64,000 nucleotides of DNA from Micromonospora sp. DSM 45708 (lineage in GTDB: Bacteria; Actinomycetota; Actinomycetes; Mycobacteriales; Micromonosporaceae), in assembly GCF_039566955.1 (NCBI RefSeq), contig NZ_CP154796.1, forward strand, positions 2,542,001 to 2,606,000, written 5' to 3'. Below are positions 43,530 to 53,080 of the stretch, in pieces. Both the position numbers and the translations under genes were made by a program. The notes beneath the pieces are model-generated. The model saw only the letters and a list, made by a program, of their open reading frames with translations. It was not told the DNA's origin and searched no databases. Within the stretch, counting starts at the first letter, position 1; each line of letters begins with the position of its first letter.

Positions 43530-45839
43530 ATGACAGAGGTCCACGCGGTGGTGGACGGGCCGGCACCGGCCCAGGAGGGCCCGGACGGGCACGCCGGCGA
43601 GACACGCGTACGCGAGCTGCTCGGCCGGATGACGCTCGACGAGAAGATCGCGCAGCTCGTCGGGTTCTGGGAGAAGGAGGACGGCGAGGCGGTCGCGCCC
43701 CTACAGGGGGAGTTCGCCGCCGCCGCCCGGCTGGAGGACTTCGCCCGGCACGGGCTGGGTCACCTCACCCGCGTCTACGGCACCCGTCCGGTCGACGCGG
43801 CGGCGCGCGCGGCCTGGCTGTGGCAGTTCCAGCGGGGCCTGGTGACCGGCACCCGCCTGGGCATCCCGGCGATCGTCCACGAGGAGTGCCTCACCGGCCT
43901 GTCGGCGTGGAAGGCGGCCACCTTCCCCACGCCGCTGGCCTGGGGCGCCGCGTTCGACCCCGACCTGGTCACCGAGATGGCCGCCGCGATCGGGGCCTCG
44001 ATGCGGGCGCTGGGCGTCCACCAGGGTCTTTCCCCGGTGCTCGACGTGATCCGGGACCCGCGCTGGGGCCGGGTCGACGAGTGCATCGCCGAGGATCCGT
44101 ACCTGGTCGGCACCATCGGCACGTCCTACGTGCGCGGCCTCCAGTCGCAGGGTGTGCACGCGACGTTGAAGCACTTCGCCGGCTACTCCGCGTCGCGTGC
44201 CGGCCGCAACTTCGCCCCGGTGCACGCCGGTCCCCGCGAGCTCGCCGACGTGCTGTTCCCGCCGTTCGAGATGGCGATCCTCGACGGTGACGCCCGTGGC
44301 GTCATGCACTCCTACGCCGAGATCGACGGCGTGCCGGTGGCCGCCGACCCGACGATGCTGACCGGCGTGCTGCGGGACCGCTGGGGCTTCGACGGCACGG
44401 TGGTAGCCGACTACTACGGCGTCGCCTTCCTGAACCTGCTGCACCACGTGGCGGGCGACCACGCGGAGGCGGCCGGGCAGGCGCTGACCGCGGGCGTCGA
44501 CGTCGAGCTGCCGACCGGGGACGCCTACCTGACGCTGCGGGAGTCGGTGCGCGCCGGCGCCGTCGACGAGGCGCTCGTCGACCGGGCGGTGCTGCGGGTC
44601 CTGCGGCAGAAACAGGACCTCGGCCTGCTCGACGCGACGTTCACCGACGAGCCGCCGCGCGCGGTCGACCTGGACTCGCCGGCGCACCGGACGATCGCCC
44701 GCCGCCTCGCCGAGGAGTCCGTCGTGCTGGTCGCCAACCAGGGCGTCCTGCCGCTGGCGGCGGGTCGGCGGGTGGCGGTCGTCGGCCCGAACGCGGACCG
44801 GCAGGGCGCGCTCTTCGGGTGCTACTCCTTCCTCAACCACGTGCTGGTCCAGCACTCCGGGGTGGAGACCGGCATCGAGGTGCCGACGGTCCTCGACGCG
44901 GTGCGCGACGAGTTCGGCGCCGACCGCGTCACCTGGTCCGGCGGCTGCGACGTGGACACCGACGACCGGTCCGGTTTCGCCGAGGCGGTGGCCACGGCGT
45001 CCGCGGCCGACGTCGCCGTCCTGGTCGTCGGTGACCACGCCGGCCTCTTCGGGCGGGGCACGGTCGGCGAGGGCTGTGACCGGGACGACCTGGAGTTGCC
45101 CGGCGTCCAGCGGGAGCTGGTCGAGGCGGTCCTGGCGACCGGCACCCCGGTCGTGCTGGTGCTGGTCACCGGCCGGCCGTACGCGGTCGGCTGGGCGCTG
45201 TCCCGCTGCGCGGCCGTGGTGCAGGCGTTCTTCCCCGGTGAGGAGGGCGCCGCCGCGATCGCGGGGGTGCTCTCCGGTCGGGTCAACCCGTCCGGCCGGC
45301 TGCCGGTCAGCCTGCCCGGGTCGGCCGGCGCGCAGCCGTACTCCTACCTGCACCCGGCGCTGGGCCAGGGCAGCGAGGTCACCAACCTGCCGGCGCTGCC
45401 GGTCGCGCCGTTCGGGCACGGCCTGTCCTACACCACGTTCGCGTACACCGATCTGGCGGTGCCGGCGACCGCGCCGACCGACGGCGCGCTGCGCGTCACG
45501 GTGCGGGTGACCAACACCGGCGCGGTCGCCGGCGACGACGTGGTCCAGCTCTACGGCCGTGACCTGGTGGCCTCGGTGACCCGGCCGGTGGCGCAGCTGC
45601 TCGGCTACCGGCGGGTACGCCTGGAGCCGGGCCAGTCGGTCACCGTCGCGCTGACGGTGCCCACCACCCGCCTGGCGTTCTCCGACCGCACGCTGACCCG
45701 GGTGGTGGAGCCCGGTGAGGTCGAGGTGTGGGTCGGCACGAGCGTGCGGCGGGACGCGCAGGCGTCCACCACGCTGACCGGGCCCACGGTCCCGGTCACC
45801 AACGCGTCCGCGCGCTGGACGACCACGGCCCTGAGCTGA
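43530..45839 (+). CDS. Intracellular GH3 glycosidase, probable β-xylosidase (BxlA-like)
   Basis: A 769-aa three-domain GH3 enzyme with no signal peptide, so it acts on imported oligosaccharides. The N-terminal barrel contains LSPVLDVIRDPRWGRVDECI, the KH motif (ATLKHFAGYS) and the nucleophile D294 in VVADYYGV. The α/β sandwich starts near EESVVLVANQGVLPL and the fibronectin-III-like domain near HGLSYTTFAYTDL. Sequence and operon position match β-xylosidases/β-glucosidases of the BxlA type. With the GH10 xylanase nearby, β-xylosidase is the better guess, but β-glucosidase is not excluded. A strong hairpin terminates the operon. Confidence 0.9.
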   Translation: MTEVHAVVDGPAPAQEGPDGHAGETRVRELLGRMTLDEKIAQLVGFWEKEDGEAVAPLQGEFAAAARLEDFARHGLGHLTRVYGTRPVDAAARAAWLWQFQRGLVTGTRLGIPAIVHEECLTGLSAWKAATFPTPLAWGAAFDPDLVTEMAAAIGASMRALGVHQGLSPVLDVIRDPRWGRVDECIAEDPYLVGTIGTSYVRGLQSQGVHATLKHFAGYSASRAGRNFAPVHAGPRELADVLFPPFEMAILDGDARGVMHSYAEIDGVPVAADPTMLTGVLRDRWGFDGTVVADYYGVAFLNLLHHVAGDHAEAAGQALTAGVDVELPTGDAYLTLRESVRAGAVDEALVDRAVLRVLRQKQDLGLLDATFTDEPPRAVDLDSPAHRTIARRLAEESVVLVANQGVLPLAAGRRVAVVGPNADRQGALFGCYSFLNHVLVQHSGVETGIEVPTVLDAVRDEFGADRVTWSGGCDVDTDDRSGFAEAVATASAADVAVLVVGDHAGLFGRGTVGEGCDRDDLELPGVQRELVEAVLATGTPVVLVLVTGRPYAVGWALSRCAAVVQAFFPGEEGAAAIAGVLSGRVNPSGRLPVSLPGSAGAQPYSYLHPALGQGSEVTNLPALPVAPFGHGLSYTTFAYTDLAVPATAPTDGALRVTVRVTNTGAVAGDDVVQLYGRDLVASVTRPVAQLLGYRRVRLEPGQSVTVALTVPTTRLAFSDRTLTRVVEPGEVEVWVGTSVRRDAQASTTLTGPTVPVTNASARWTTTALS

Positions 45840-45842
45840 CGT

Positions 45843-45883
45843 CCGGTCCGCCGGTCGTCCACGGGGGCCGACCGGCGGACCGG
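45843..45883 (+). terminator. Terminator of the importer/GH3 operon
   Basis: A 15-bp perfect stem (CCGGTCCGCCGGTCG at 45843-45857 with CGACCGGCGGACCGG at 45869-45883) and 11-nt loop start 3 bp after the GH3 stop codon. No U-run. The following 200 bp hold the promoter region of the next gene and nothing else that I can see. Confidence 0.85.
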
Positions 45884-46086
45884 CCCACGGCGGGTCCCGC
45901 ACCCCGGGCGGCGGTGGTCGTGCCGGGTCCGGCGCGCGCCCCGCCACCGCCGTGGCGCTGCCCCGGGGTGGGTAAATCGCCGCAAAACGGACTTTCGTCG
46001 GAGGTGGACTCCGTAGGCTCCGGAGGTCGTTCAGCCCCCGCACGGTGGGGCTCCCGGTGCCGGCCCGCAGGGATGCGTGAGTCACG

Positions 46087-47562
46087 ATGATGGACGCGGA
46101 CACCATGGTCCTGCCCCGGCTCGGGCCGGCCGAGGCCGACGTCGAGGACCCGTGGGGGGAGGACCGGCCACCACGCCCGCGCCGGGCCGCCGCCCGCGTC
46201 GCGGCCGGCGCGAACCGGTGGCGGATCGCCGCGTGGCTGCTGCCGGCGCTGCTGACCGGCGGGCTCGGCGGGGCCGGGCTCGGGACGCCGGGGCTGCGGA
46301 CCGAGGAGCTGGCCACCTGGCGCGCCGCCACGTCCCCGTGGCGCGAGGCGTGGACCGGTGACCGGACGCTGGCGCCGTACCACCTGCTGATGCGCGGCTG
46401 GGTGGAGCTGTTCGGCGCGGGCGACGTCGCGCTGCGCGTACCGTCGCTGCTGGCGATGACCGCGGCCGTGGCGCTGGTCGGCGCGCTGGCCGCGCGGATG
46501 TTCGCCCCCGGCACGGGGGTGCTGGCCGGCGCGCTGCTCGCGGTGCTGCCGTCCTCGACCCGGTACGCGCAGGAGGCCCAACCGCACGCGGCGGCGCTGT
46601 TCGCCGCCGTGCTGGCCACCTGGCTGCTGCTGCCGGTCCTGGAGCGACCGACCGCGCGGCGGCTCACGGCGTACGCCGGGGCGGTGGTCCTGCTCGGCCT
46701 GTGCCAGGCCGGGGCGGTGCTGTTGCTCGCCGGCCACGGGTGGGTGGTGCTGGCGTTCCGGCGCGCGACGGCCGGCCGCTGGTGGGCCGCCGCGACGCCG
46801 GGCGTGCTCGGCGTCGCCGCGCTGCTCTGGTCCGGCGCGCGGGACGACGGCGGGCTGCTCCCGCCCGGCGTCCGCGTCGATCCGGGCGTCCTGGCGGCCA
46901 CGCCCCGGGAGTTGTTCGGCGTCGCCGCGCTCGGCGCGGTGCTCGCCGGGCTCGCGCTGTTCAGTCTCCCGCTCCGGTACGCCGCCGCGATCTGTACCGC
47001 GTGGGCGCTGGTCCCGGCGCTCGGTCTGCTGCTCGTGGCGCGGGTCGTCCCGGTCTGGTCGCCGGCCGGCCTGCTCTTCACGGTGCCGGCCTGGGCGGTG
47101 CTCGCCGCGGTGGCGCTGTCCCGGCTGCGCGCCCGCGGGGCGGTGGCCGGGCTGGCGGCGGTCGCCCTGGTGGGCGCGCCGGCCCAGGTGGCCGTGCGGG
47201 GACCCGACGGGCACGGACAGGACCCCCGCCGGGTCGCGGCGATCATCGACGGGCTGGGGCGGCGCGGGGACGGCGTGCTCTACGACGATCCGGCGGCGCG
47301 GACGCTGGTGGCCCGGTACGTGCCCGTCGACCGCCGGCCGGTCGACGTGCTCGCCACCCGGCCGGGGACCGACTGCGACGGTTGCGACGTGGTCCCGCGC
47401 CGGCTGTGGCTGATCCAGCCCGGTCACCCGACCACCCCGTGGGTGACCGGCGTCGGCGCGGCGGCGCGGGGCCTGCGGGCCGGGTACCGCCCGGAGCGGG
47501 TCTGGCGGCCGGCCGGGTTCACGGTGGTCCTGCTGACCGACCAACGGCGGACATCGCCCTGA
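46087..47562 (+). CDS. Polytopic membrane protein, GT39/GT83-like
   Basis: A 491-aa integral membrane protein with about ten predicted spans. After a cytoplasmic N-tail of 40 residues, the first extracytoplasmic loop contains GLRTEELATWRAATSPWREA, resembling the acidic first-loop motif of polyprenol-phosphate-dependent glycosyltransferases (GT-C fold), with YHLLMRGWVELFGAGDVALRVPS following as in GT39/GT83 proteins. The C-terminal 150 residues are outside the membrane and soluble. It probably transfers or processes sugar at the membrane. It precedes, by 59 bp, a cellulose-synthase-like GT2, so both may build one surface polysaccharide. Donor and acceptor are unknown. Confidence 0.75.
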   Translation: MMDADTMVLPRLGPAEADVEDPWGEDRPPRPRRAAARVAAGANRWRIAAWLLPALLTGGLGGAGLGTPGLRTEELATWRAATSPWREAWTGDRTLAPYHLLMRGWVELFGAGDVALRVPSLLAMTAAVALVGALAARMFAPGTGVLAGALLAVLPSSTRYAQEAQPHAAALFAAVLATWLLLPVLERPTARRLTAYAGAVVLLGLCQAGAVLLLAGHGWVVLAFRRATAGRWWAAATPGVLGVAALLWSGARDDGGLLPPGVRVDPGVLAATPRELFGVAALGAVLAGLALFSLPLRYAAAICTAWALVPALGLLLVARVVPVWSPAGLLFTVPAWAVLAAVALSRLRARGAVAGLAAVALVGAPAQVAVRGPDGHGQDPRRVAAIIDGLGRRGDGVLYDDPAARTLVARYVPVDRRPVDVLATRPGTDCDGCDVVPRRLWLIQPGHPTTPWVTGVGAAARGLRAGYRPERVWRPAGFTVVLLTDQRRTSP

Positions 47563-47621
47563 TTCGCGTCTTTCTCACCTGGTTGTCCGATTAGCATCGG
47601 TCCGGGTTCCTGGCGAGCCCG

Positions 47622-49520
47622 ATGCAGACCATGGGGGAAACGTTGGCCGTCGCCGCCGATACACGCCTGTCCCGCGCCACCCGGCCGGTGCCGTCGGGCG
47701 AGCGCCCACGGGTGGGTGCCCCGCCCGGGCCGCCCGTCCCACCCGGCGCCGACCGCCGGCAGCGCAACATCCGGGCCCGCCTGGCGTACGCCCGCTGCGG
47801 CGCCACGGCCGGGCCGCTGCGCCCGCCCCGGCGACCCGACGCACCCGTCGAACTCCGCCCCGCCGCCTCGGTCGCCGCGCGGTCCGTGCTCACCCTGCTG
47901 GTGTTCGTCAACAGCGCCGCCGGCCTGCTCTTCGTCGGCTGGCTGCTGCTGCCACAGCACGTGCCCGGAGCGGGCGTCGTCGGCCCGGGCGGCTGGTCGA
48001 CGCTCGCCGCCCGGCTCGCGTTCTGCGTGGTCGTCGGCGTCGAACTGATCCGGCTGGCGCAGAACGTGGTGGTGTGCGTGTTCGCCTTCCACGCGAAGGA
48101 TCCCGTGCCGGTCGATCCGCCGGTCGGCCTCCGGGTGGCGCTGCTCACCACGATCGTGCCGAGCAAGGAGCCGCTCGACGTCGCGGAGCGCACGCTGCGC
48201 CGGCTCCGCGAGATCGTCTACTGCGGGCAGGTCGACGTGTGGATCCTCGACGAGGGGGACGACCCGGCGGTGCGGGCGATGGCCGCGCGGCTGGGCGTAC
48301 GGCACTTCACCCGGCGGGGGCGGCCGGAGTACAACCAGCCGCGCGGCGAGTTCCGGGCCCGGACCAAGTCCGGCAACCACAACGCCTGGCGGGCCGAGCA
48401 CGAGCACCGCTACGACGTGGTGGCCAACGTGGACCCGGACCACGTGCCGCTGCCGCACTTCCTGGAACGCACGCTCGGCTACTTCCGCGACCCCGACGTC
48501 GCGTTCGTGGTGACCCCCCAGGTGTACGGCAACATGCACCAGAACTTCGTCGCCCACGGCGCCTCGGTGCAGCAGTACCTCTACAACGGCCTGATCGCCC
48601 GGGGCGGCAACGGGCTGGACGCGCCGCTGCTCACCGGCACCGGTCACCTCTACCGGCCGGCGGCCTGGCGGACCATCGGCGGCTACCAGGACTCGATCAT
48701 CGAGGACCACCTCACCAGCATCCGGATCCACGCCGCCGTCAACCCGGCCACCGGCCGCCGGTGGAAAGGCGTCTACACCCCGGACGTGGTGGCGCTGGGG
48801 GAGGGGCCGACCTCCTGGGCCGACTACTTCAACCAGCAGCGACGCTGGGCGGCCGGCATCTGCGAGATCCTGCTCCGCCGCGAGCTGCGCGCGCCGCGCG
48901 ACCTGCCGGCACGCCGCCGCTGGCAGTACCGCCTGCTCCAGTTCTACTACCCGAGCGTGGCGGTCAGCCTGCTGCTGGGCAACGCCGCCACCGCGCTGTA
49001 CCTGCTCACCGGCGTCGACGCGGGCCGGCTCGACCCGCAGGTGTGGGCCGCGCTGTGGGGCACCACCATCGGCACCTGGTTCCTGCTGTGGCTCTGGCTG
49101 CGTCGCTTCAACATCGCCCCGCACGAGCGGGAGGAGGTGGGCATGGTCGGCATGGCGCTCGCGTTGTTCGCCGGGCCGGTCTACCTGGCCGCGGCGGTGG
49201 GCACCCTGCTGCGCCGCCGGCTCGGCTTCGTGGTCACCGCCAAGGGGGCGCTGCGCACCGCCGAGTCGCCCCGCACGTTCCGGCTGCACCTGTGCTGGGC
49301 GGCGGCAGCCGCCGGCCTGCTCGGGGCCAGCTTCGCGCTGGACCACGACCACCCGCTGCTGCGGGTCTGGCCGGCGCTGACGCTGGTCACCGGGCTCGCG
49401 CCGCCGTTGATCGCCTGGGCGGAGCGGGTCCGGGCCGGCCGGGACGAGCCGGCCCCGGAACGGTCGGCGCCGACCCCGGCGCCGGCGCCGGCGGCGGTCG
49501 GCGGTGGTGCGCCGTGCTGA
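47622..49520 (+). CDS. Cellulose-synthase-like processive glycosyltransferase (GT2)
   Basis: A 632-aa membrane GT2. Two spans near residues 85-155 precede the catalytic domain, which has all marks of a processive β-glycan synthase: TTIVPSKEP, WILDEGDDP (first Asp), NVDPDHVPLP (DxD), TGTGHLYRPAAW, the base in SIIEDHLTS, and QQRRWAAG (QxxRW). Four to five further spans follow. It polymerises and exports a β-linked polysaccharide from a nucleotide sugar. ATG at 47622 is given; TTG at 47643 is credible because GGGGGAAA lies just before it. The end overlaps the GH26 gene, linking synthase and hydrolase. Confidence 0.88.
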   Translation: MQTMGETLAVAADTRLSRATRPVPSGERPRVGAPPGPPVPPGADRRQRNIRARLAYARCGATAGPLRPPRRPDAPVELRPAASVAARSVLTLLVFVNSAAGLLFVGWLLLPQHVPGAGVVGPGGWSTLAARLAFCVVVGVELIRLAQNVVVCVFAFHAKDPVPVDPPVGLRVALLTTIVPSKEPLDVAERTLRRLREIVYCGQVDVWILDEGDDPAVRAMAARLGVRHFTRRGRPEYNQPRGEFRARTKSGNHNAWRAEHEHRYDVVANVDPDHVPLPHFLERTLGYFRDPDVAFVVTPQVYGNMHQNFVAHGASVQQYLYNGLIARGGNGLDAPLLTGTGHLYRPAAWRTIGGYQDSIIEDHLTSIRIHAAVNPATGRRWKGVYTPDVVALGEGPTSWADYFNQQRRWAAGICEILLRRELRAPRDLPARRRWQYRLLQFYYPSVAVSLLLGNAATALYLLTGVDAGRLDPQVWAALWGTTIGTWFLLWLWLRRFNIAPHEREEVGMVGMALALFAGPVYLAAAVGTLLRRRLGFVVTAKGALRTAESPRTFRLHLCWAAAAAGLLGASFALDHDHPLLRVWPALTLVTGLAPPLIAWAERVRAGRDEPAPERSAPTPAPAPAAVGGGAPC

Positions 49521-50677
49521 GGCTGACCGTGCCCCGGGTGGGGCTGGCGCTGGCCGGCGTGCTGCTGCTGGCGTACGCCTTCGTGGTGGCGCCCGGCGTC
49601 CGGCGCGACCCGGCGCCGGCCCCGCCCCGGGCGGCGGCGTCGCCGGCCGACGCTCCGGCGTCGCCGGTTGACGCCCCGGCGACCACCACGTCCGGTCCCG
49701 CCGCCGGCGTCTTCCCACCGGCCGGCCGGGCGTTCGTCGGGGTGATGACCGACAAGGGCCCGTACGACCTCACCGCCGTGGACCGCTTCGCCACCGCCGC
49801 GGGGCGCGCGCCGCAGGTGCTGCTCTTCGGCGCGAGCTGGGCGTCCGCCGCCTTCGACCGGAGCCTCTTCGACCGGATCGCCGACCGGGGCATGATGCCG
49901 ATGCTGGGCTGGGAGCCCTGGGACCACACCGTGGACGAGGCGGCCCGGCGCACCGGACTGACCGCCCGCCAGGTCGACCGGCTCCGGTCCACCCAGCCGG
50001 ACTACCGGCTGGACCGCATCGCCCGCGGCGACTTCGACGGCTACCTGCGGTCCTGGGCGGAGGGGGTGCGGTCGCTCGGCTACCCGATCGCCATCCGGTT
50101 CGCGCACGAGATGAACGGCGACTGGTACCCGTGGAGCGAGCGGGCCAACGGCAACCACCCGGGCGACTACGTGCGCGCCTGGCGGCACGTGCACGACGTC
50201 TTCACCGCGGCCGGGGCCACCGACGTCGCCTGGGTGTGGAGCCCGAACGCCCGATGGGACAAGACGACCGCCGGGCTGGGCGGGCTCTACCCGGGCGACG
50301 ACTACGTCGACTGGGTCGGCGTCACCGGCTACTACGGCACCGGCGCGTTCACCAAGACCTACTGGTCGTTCGACCAGATCTTCGGACCGACCATCACCGA
50401 GATCCGCACCGTCACCGGAAAGCCGCTCGTCGTCACCGAGACCGGCGCCTCCGACGTCGACGCCCGCAAGGCACGGTGGATCCGCGAGACCTTCGGCTCG
50501 CTGCCCCGCTACCGGAACCTGATCGGGCTGATCTGGTTCGAGGTGGACAAGGAGGCGGACTGGCGCATCGCCGACTCGCCCGCCGCCGCGACCGCGTTCG
50601 CCGAGGCGGTGTCCGTCCCGCGCTACGACGTGACCTGGTCGCCGGCGACGAGGCCGCGCACCGAGGCGGACCGGTAG
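49514..50677 (+). CDS. Membrane-anchored GH26 glycoside hydrolase
   Basis: A 387-aa protein with an N-terminal uncleaved or signal-type hydrophobic segment (VGLALAGVLLLAYAFVV), an Ala/Pro/Thr linker to about residue 70 and a GH26 barrel. Acid/base is E199 in RFAHEMNGDWYPW and nucleophile E309 in VTETGAS; WSPNARW and YPGDDYVDWVGV are typical GH26 segments. GH26 includes β-mannanases, β-1,3-xylanases and lichenases. GTG at 49514 overlaps the synthase gene by 7 bp. It probably trims or releases the polymer made by the GT2, as BcsZ does for bacterial cellulose. Followed by 123 bp with one weak 7-bp hairpin and no gene. Confidence 0.88.
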   Translation: MLRLTVPRVGLALAGVLLLAYAFVVAPGVRRDPAPAPPRAAASPADAPASPVDAPATTTSGPAAGVFPPAGRAFVGVMTDKGPYDLTAVDRFATAAGRAPQVLLFGASWASAAFDRSLFDRIADRGMMPMLGWEPWDHTVDEAARRTGLTARQVDRLRSTQPDYRLDRIARGDFDGYLRSWAEGVRSLGYPIAIRFAHEMNGDWYPWSERANGNHPGDYVRAWRHVHDVFTAAGATDVAWVWSPNARWDKTTAGLGGLYPGDDYVDWVGVTGYYGTGAFTKTYWSFDQIFGPTITEIRTVTGKPLVVTETGASDVDARKARWIRETFGSLPRYRNLIGLIWFEVDKEADWRIADSPAAATAFAEAVSVPRYDVTWSPATRPRTEADR

Positions 50678-50800
50678 GAGCGGGCGCACCGTCCCCGGGG
50701 CGTCACCGGACGACGACACCCCGACCGGCGCCCGTGACGGCTGGTTGACGCGACCTGCGGCAGGGTCGCGGCACGAGGCGACACGGCGCGAGGGGGCGGC

Positions 50801-53080
50801 ATGGTCAGGACGATGCTCTTCAGACGTGCGCGCCCCGGGTGCGAGCCCGCCGTGGGGCCGGCGTGGGAGACGGTCGCCGGACAGCTCAGCGCGTTGCCCG
50901 GCAGCCTCCGGCACGAGCTGCTGCGCGACGCCCTGGACCCGTACGGCTTCGTCGTGGTCACCGAGTGGGCCGACGAGGCGGCGCTGCGCGCGTACCGGGA
51001 CGGGCCGGTGGCGGCGCGCCTGGCCGAGCTGCTCCGGCCGCTGACCGAGGCGGGCGGCCCGCCCGACTATCCGACGATGACCGAGGACACCGACGGTGAC
51101 GGGCCGGTCTACGTCGACGTGGAGCTGGTCGTCCCGTGCGCCCGCCTCGCCGAGTTCCACCGGGGCTACCCCGAGGTGGTGCGTCGGATGGCGGCCGTGC
51201 CGGGCTACCGGCGTGAACGGCTGCTCCGCGAACCCGGGTCGGACGTGCACCACATCTTCGCCGAATGGGACGACGCGGCCGGGTTCCTCGACTGGATCGC
51301 CGACCCGGCGCACGCCTCGACGCAGGCCGGGCCGATCGCGCCGTTCCTTCTCGACATCCGACGCCGTCTCTTCCACGTCGTGCCCGACGTGGACGACCGG
51401 CGACACCACACCACGGACACGGAGGCCGACGTGCAGAGGACAACGGACGTACTGGTCGTCGGCGCGGGCCCCACCGGGCTCACCGCCGCCGTCGAGCTGG
51501 CCCGACGCGGCGTCGACTGCCGGGTGATCGACCGGCTGGCGACCCCGCCCGACCAGGCCGACAAGGCGATCGGCGTGCACTGCCGCACCATGGAGATCTG
51601 GGAGGAGCAGGGCGTCGTCCGGGAGGCGATGGACGCCGGCATCTGGCTCACCGGCAACACGGTCTTCGTCAACGGCGTCCAGACGCACCGGATGAGCTGG
51701 GAGCTGCCCGGCCTGCCGTACGCCCACCTCGGCCTGCCGCAGTACGAGACCGAACGGATCCTCACCGAGCGGCTGGCCACGCTCGGGGTGCGCCCCCGGC
51801 GCGGCGCCGAACTGGTCGACTTCACCCAGGACACCGACGGCGTGACCGCCACCGTCCGCACCGCCGACGGCGGCACCGAGACCGTCCGCGCGGCGTACCT
51901 GGTCGGTTGCGACGGCGCGCACAGCCGGGTCCGGGAGCGGCTCGGCCTCACCTTCACCGGCGGGCTCGGCCGCTTCCCGCAACTGTTCATGCTCGTCGAC
52001 GTGGACGTGGACTGGGACATGCCGGACGGGCACCTGCTGCGGTTCCTGCACACCACCGACGGACAGATGGACGGGATGCTGGTCTGTGTCCCGCTGCGCG
52101 GCGAGCGCCGGTACCGGATCGCCACCCTCGCCCCGCCCCGGTTCTTCGCGCAGACCGGTGGGCAGGACGCCCCGCCCGGCTTCAGCGAGGAACTCGCCTC
52201 GCCGACGCTCGACGACGTGCAGGCCGCCCTCGACCGGCTCGCCCCGCCCGGCACCCGGGCGACGAACCTGCGCTGGTCGTCGGTGTTCCGGATCAGTCAC
52301 GGCATCGTCGACCGCTACCGGCACGGTCGGGTCTTCGTCGCCGGCGACGCCGCCCACCTGCACCCACCGGCCGGCGGCCAGGGCATGAACACCGGCATCC
52401 AGGACGCCTGGAACCTGGCCTGGAAGCTGGCCCTGGCGGTCCGCGGGCACGCCGCCCCCGGACTGCTGGACAGCTACGAGGCCGAGCGGCGGCCCGAGGG
52501 CGAGGAGATCGTCGGCCGCGCGGTGCGGATGGCGGGCACCGAGGAGCTGGACCGCGCCGACCTGGAACGGCAGTTCCTCCAGGAGATGTCCCTGCTGCTC
52601 AGCTACGCCGGCAGCCCGCTGGTCGGGGAGACCGTCGCCGACCCGGCCGCGCTCGGCGACGCACCCCGCCCCGGTGACCGCGCGCCGGACGTCGAGGGAC
52701 TGCGGCGGCGCGGCGTCGGCCACCCGCTGCGGTTGCGGGACCTGACCCGGGGCACCGGGCACACGCTGCTGCTCTACGCCGATGCCACGGCCACCGCGGC
52801 GGAGCTGGCCGGCTTCGCCGACCTCTGCGCCGACGCCCGGCGGCAGGCCGGCGGGGAGCTGGACGCGTACCTGCTGCTCGACCCGGACGTCGCCGAACCG
52901 CACCTGGCCGACCCGCCGGTGCTGCGCGACGCCGACCGGCGGTTCCGCGCCGGGTACGGCCTGGCCGGCACCGGGCTCTACCTGATCCGCCCGGACGGCC
53001 ACGTCGGGTTCCGGGGCGCCCCGGTCGACCCCGACGCGCTCCGCAAGCACCTGGGCCTGGTGTTCGGCGGTCTCCGGTGA
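50801..53080 (+). CDS. Fusion of two ABM domains with an FAD-dependent aromatic hydroxylase
   Basis: A 759-aa protein with an unusual layout. Residues about 1-95 and 105-200 are two antibiotic-biosynthesis-monooxygenase (ABM) domains (LLRDALDPYGFVVVTEWADE; LLREPGSDVHHIFAEWDD). Residues about 210-759 are a class A flavin hydroxylase: dinucleotide fold VLVVGAGPTGLTAAVELARR, DG motif VGCDGAHSRVRERLG, FAD ribityl motif GDAAHLHPPAGGQGMNTG, and a C-terminal thioredoxin-like domain. ABM domains oxidise polyphenols without cofactor; the flavin part hydroxylates or opens aromatic rings. It starts a four-gene tailoring set for an aromatic polyketide. The fused arrangement is continuous in frame, with no stop or internal start signal that would suggest two genes. 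Confidence 0.88.
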   Translation: MVRTMLFRRARPGCEPAVGPAWETVAGQLSALPGSLRHELLRDALDPYGFVVVTEWADEAALRAYRDGPVAARLAELLRPLTEAGGPPDYPTMTEDTDGDGPVYVDVELVVPCARLAEFHRGYPEVVRRMAAVPGYRRERLLREPGSDVHHIFAEWDDAAGFLDWIADPAHASTQAGPIAPFLLDIRRRLFHVVPDVDDRRHHTTDTEADVQRTTDVLVVGAGPTGLTAAVELARRGVDCRVIDRLATPPDQADKAIGVHCRTMEIWEEQGVVREAMDAGIWLTGNTVFVNGVQTHRMSWELPGLPYAHLGLPQYETERILTERLATLGVRPRRGAELVDFTQDTDGVTATVRTADGGTETVRAAYLVGCDGAHSRVRERLGLTFTGGLGRFPQLFMLVDVDVDWDMPDGHLLRFLHTTDGQMDGMLVCVPLRGERRYRIATLAPPRFFAQTGGQDAPPGFSEELASPTLDDVQAALDRLAPPGTRATNLRWSSVFRISHGIVDRYRHGRVFVAGDAAHLHPPAGGQGMNTGIQDAWNLAWKLALAVRGHAAPGLLDSYEAERRPEGEEIVGRAVRMAGTEELDRADLERQFLQEMSLLLSYAGSPLVGETVADPAALGDAPRPGDRAPDVEGLRRRGVGHPLRLRDLTRGTGHTLLLYADATATAAELAGFADLCADARRQAGGELDAYLLLDPDVAEPHLADPPVLRDADRRFRAGYGLAGTGLYLIRPDGHVGFRGAPVDPDALRKHLGLVFGGLR

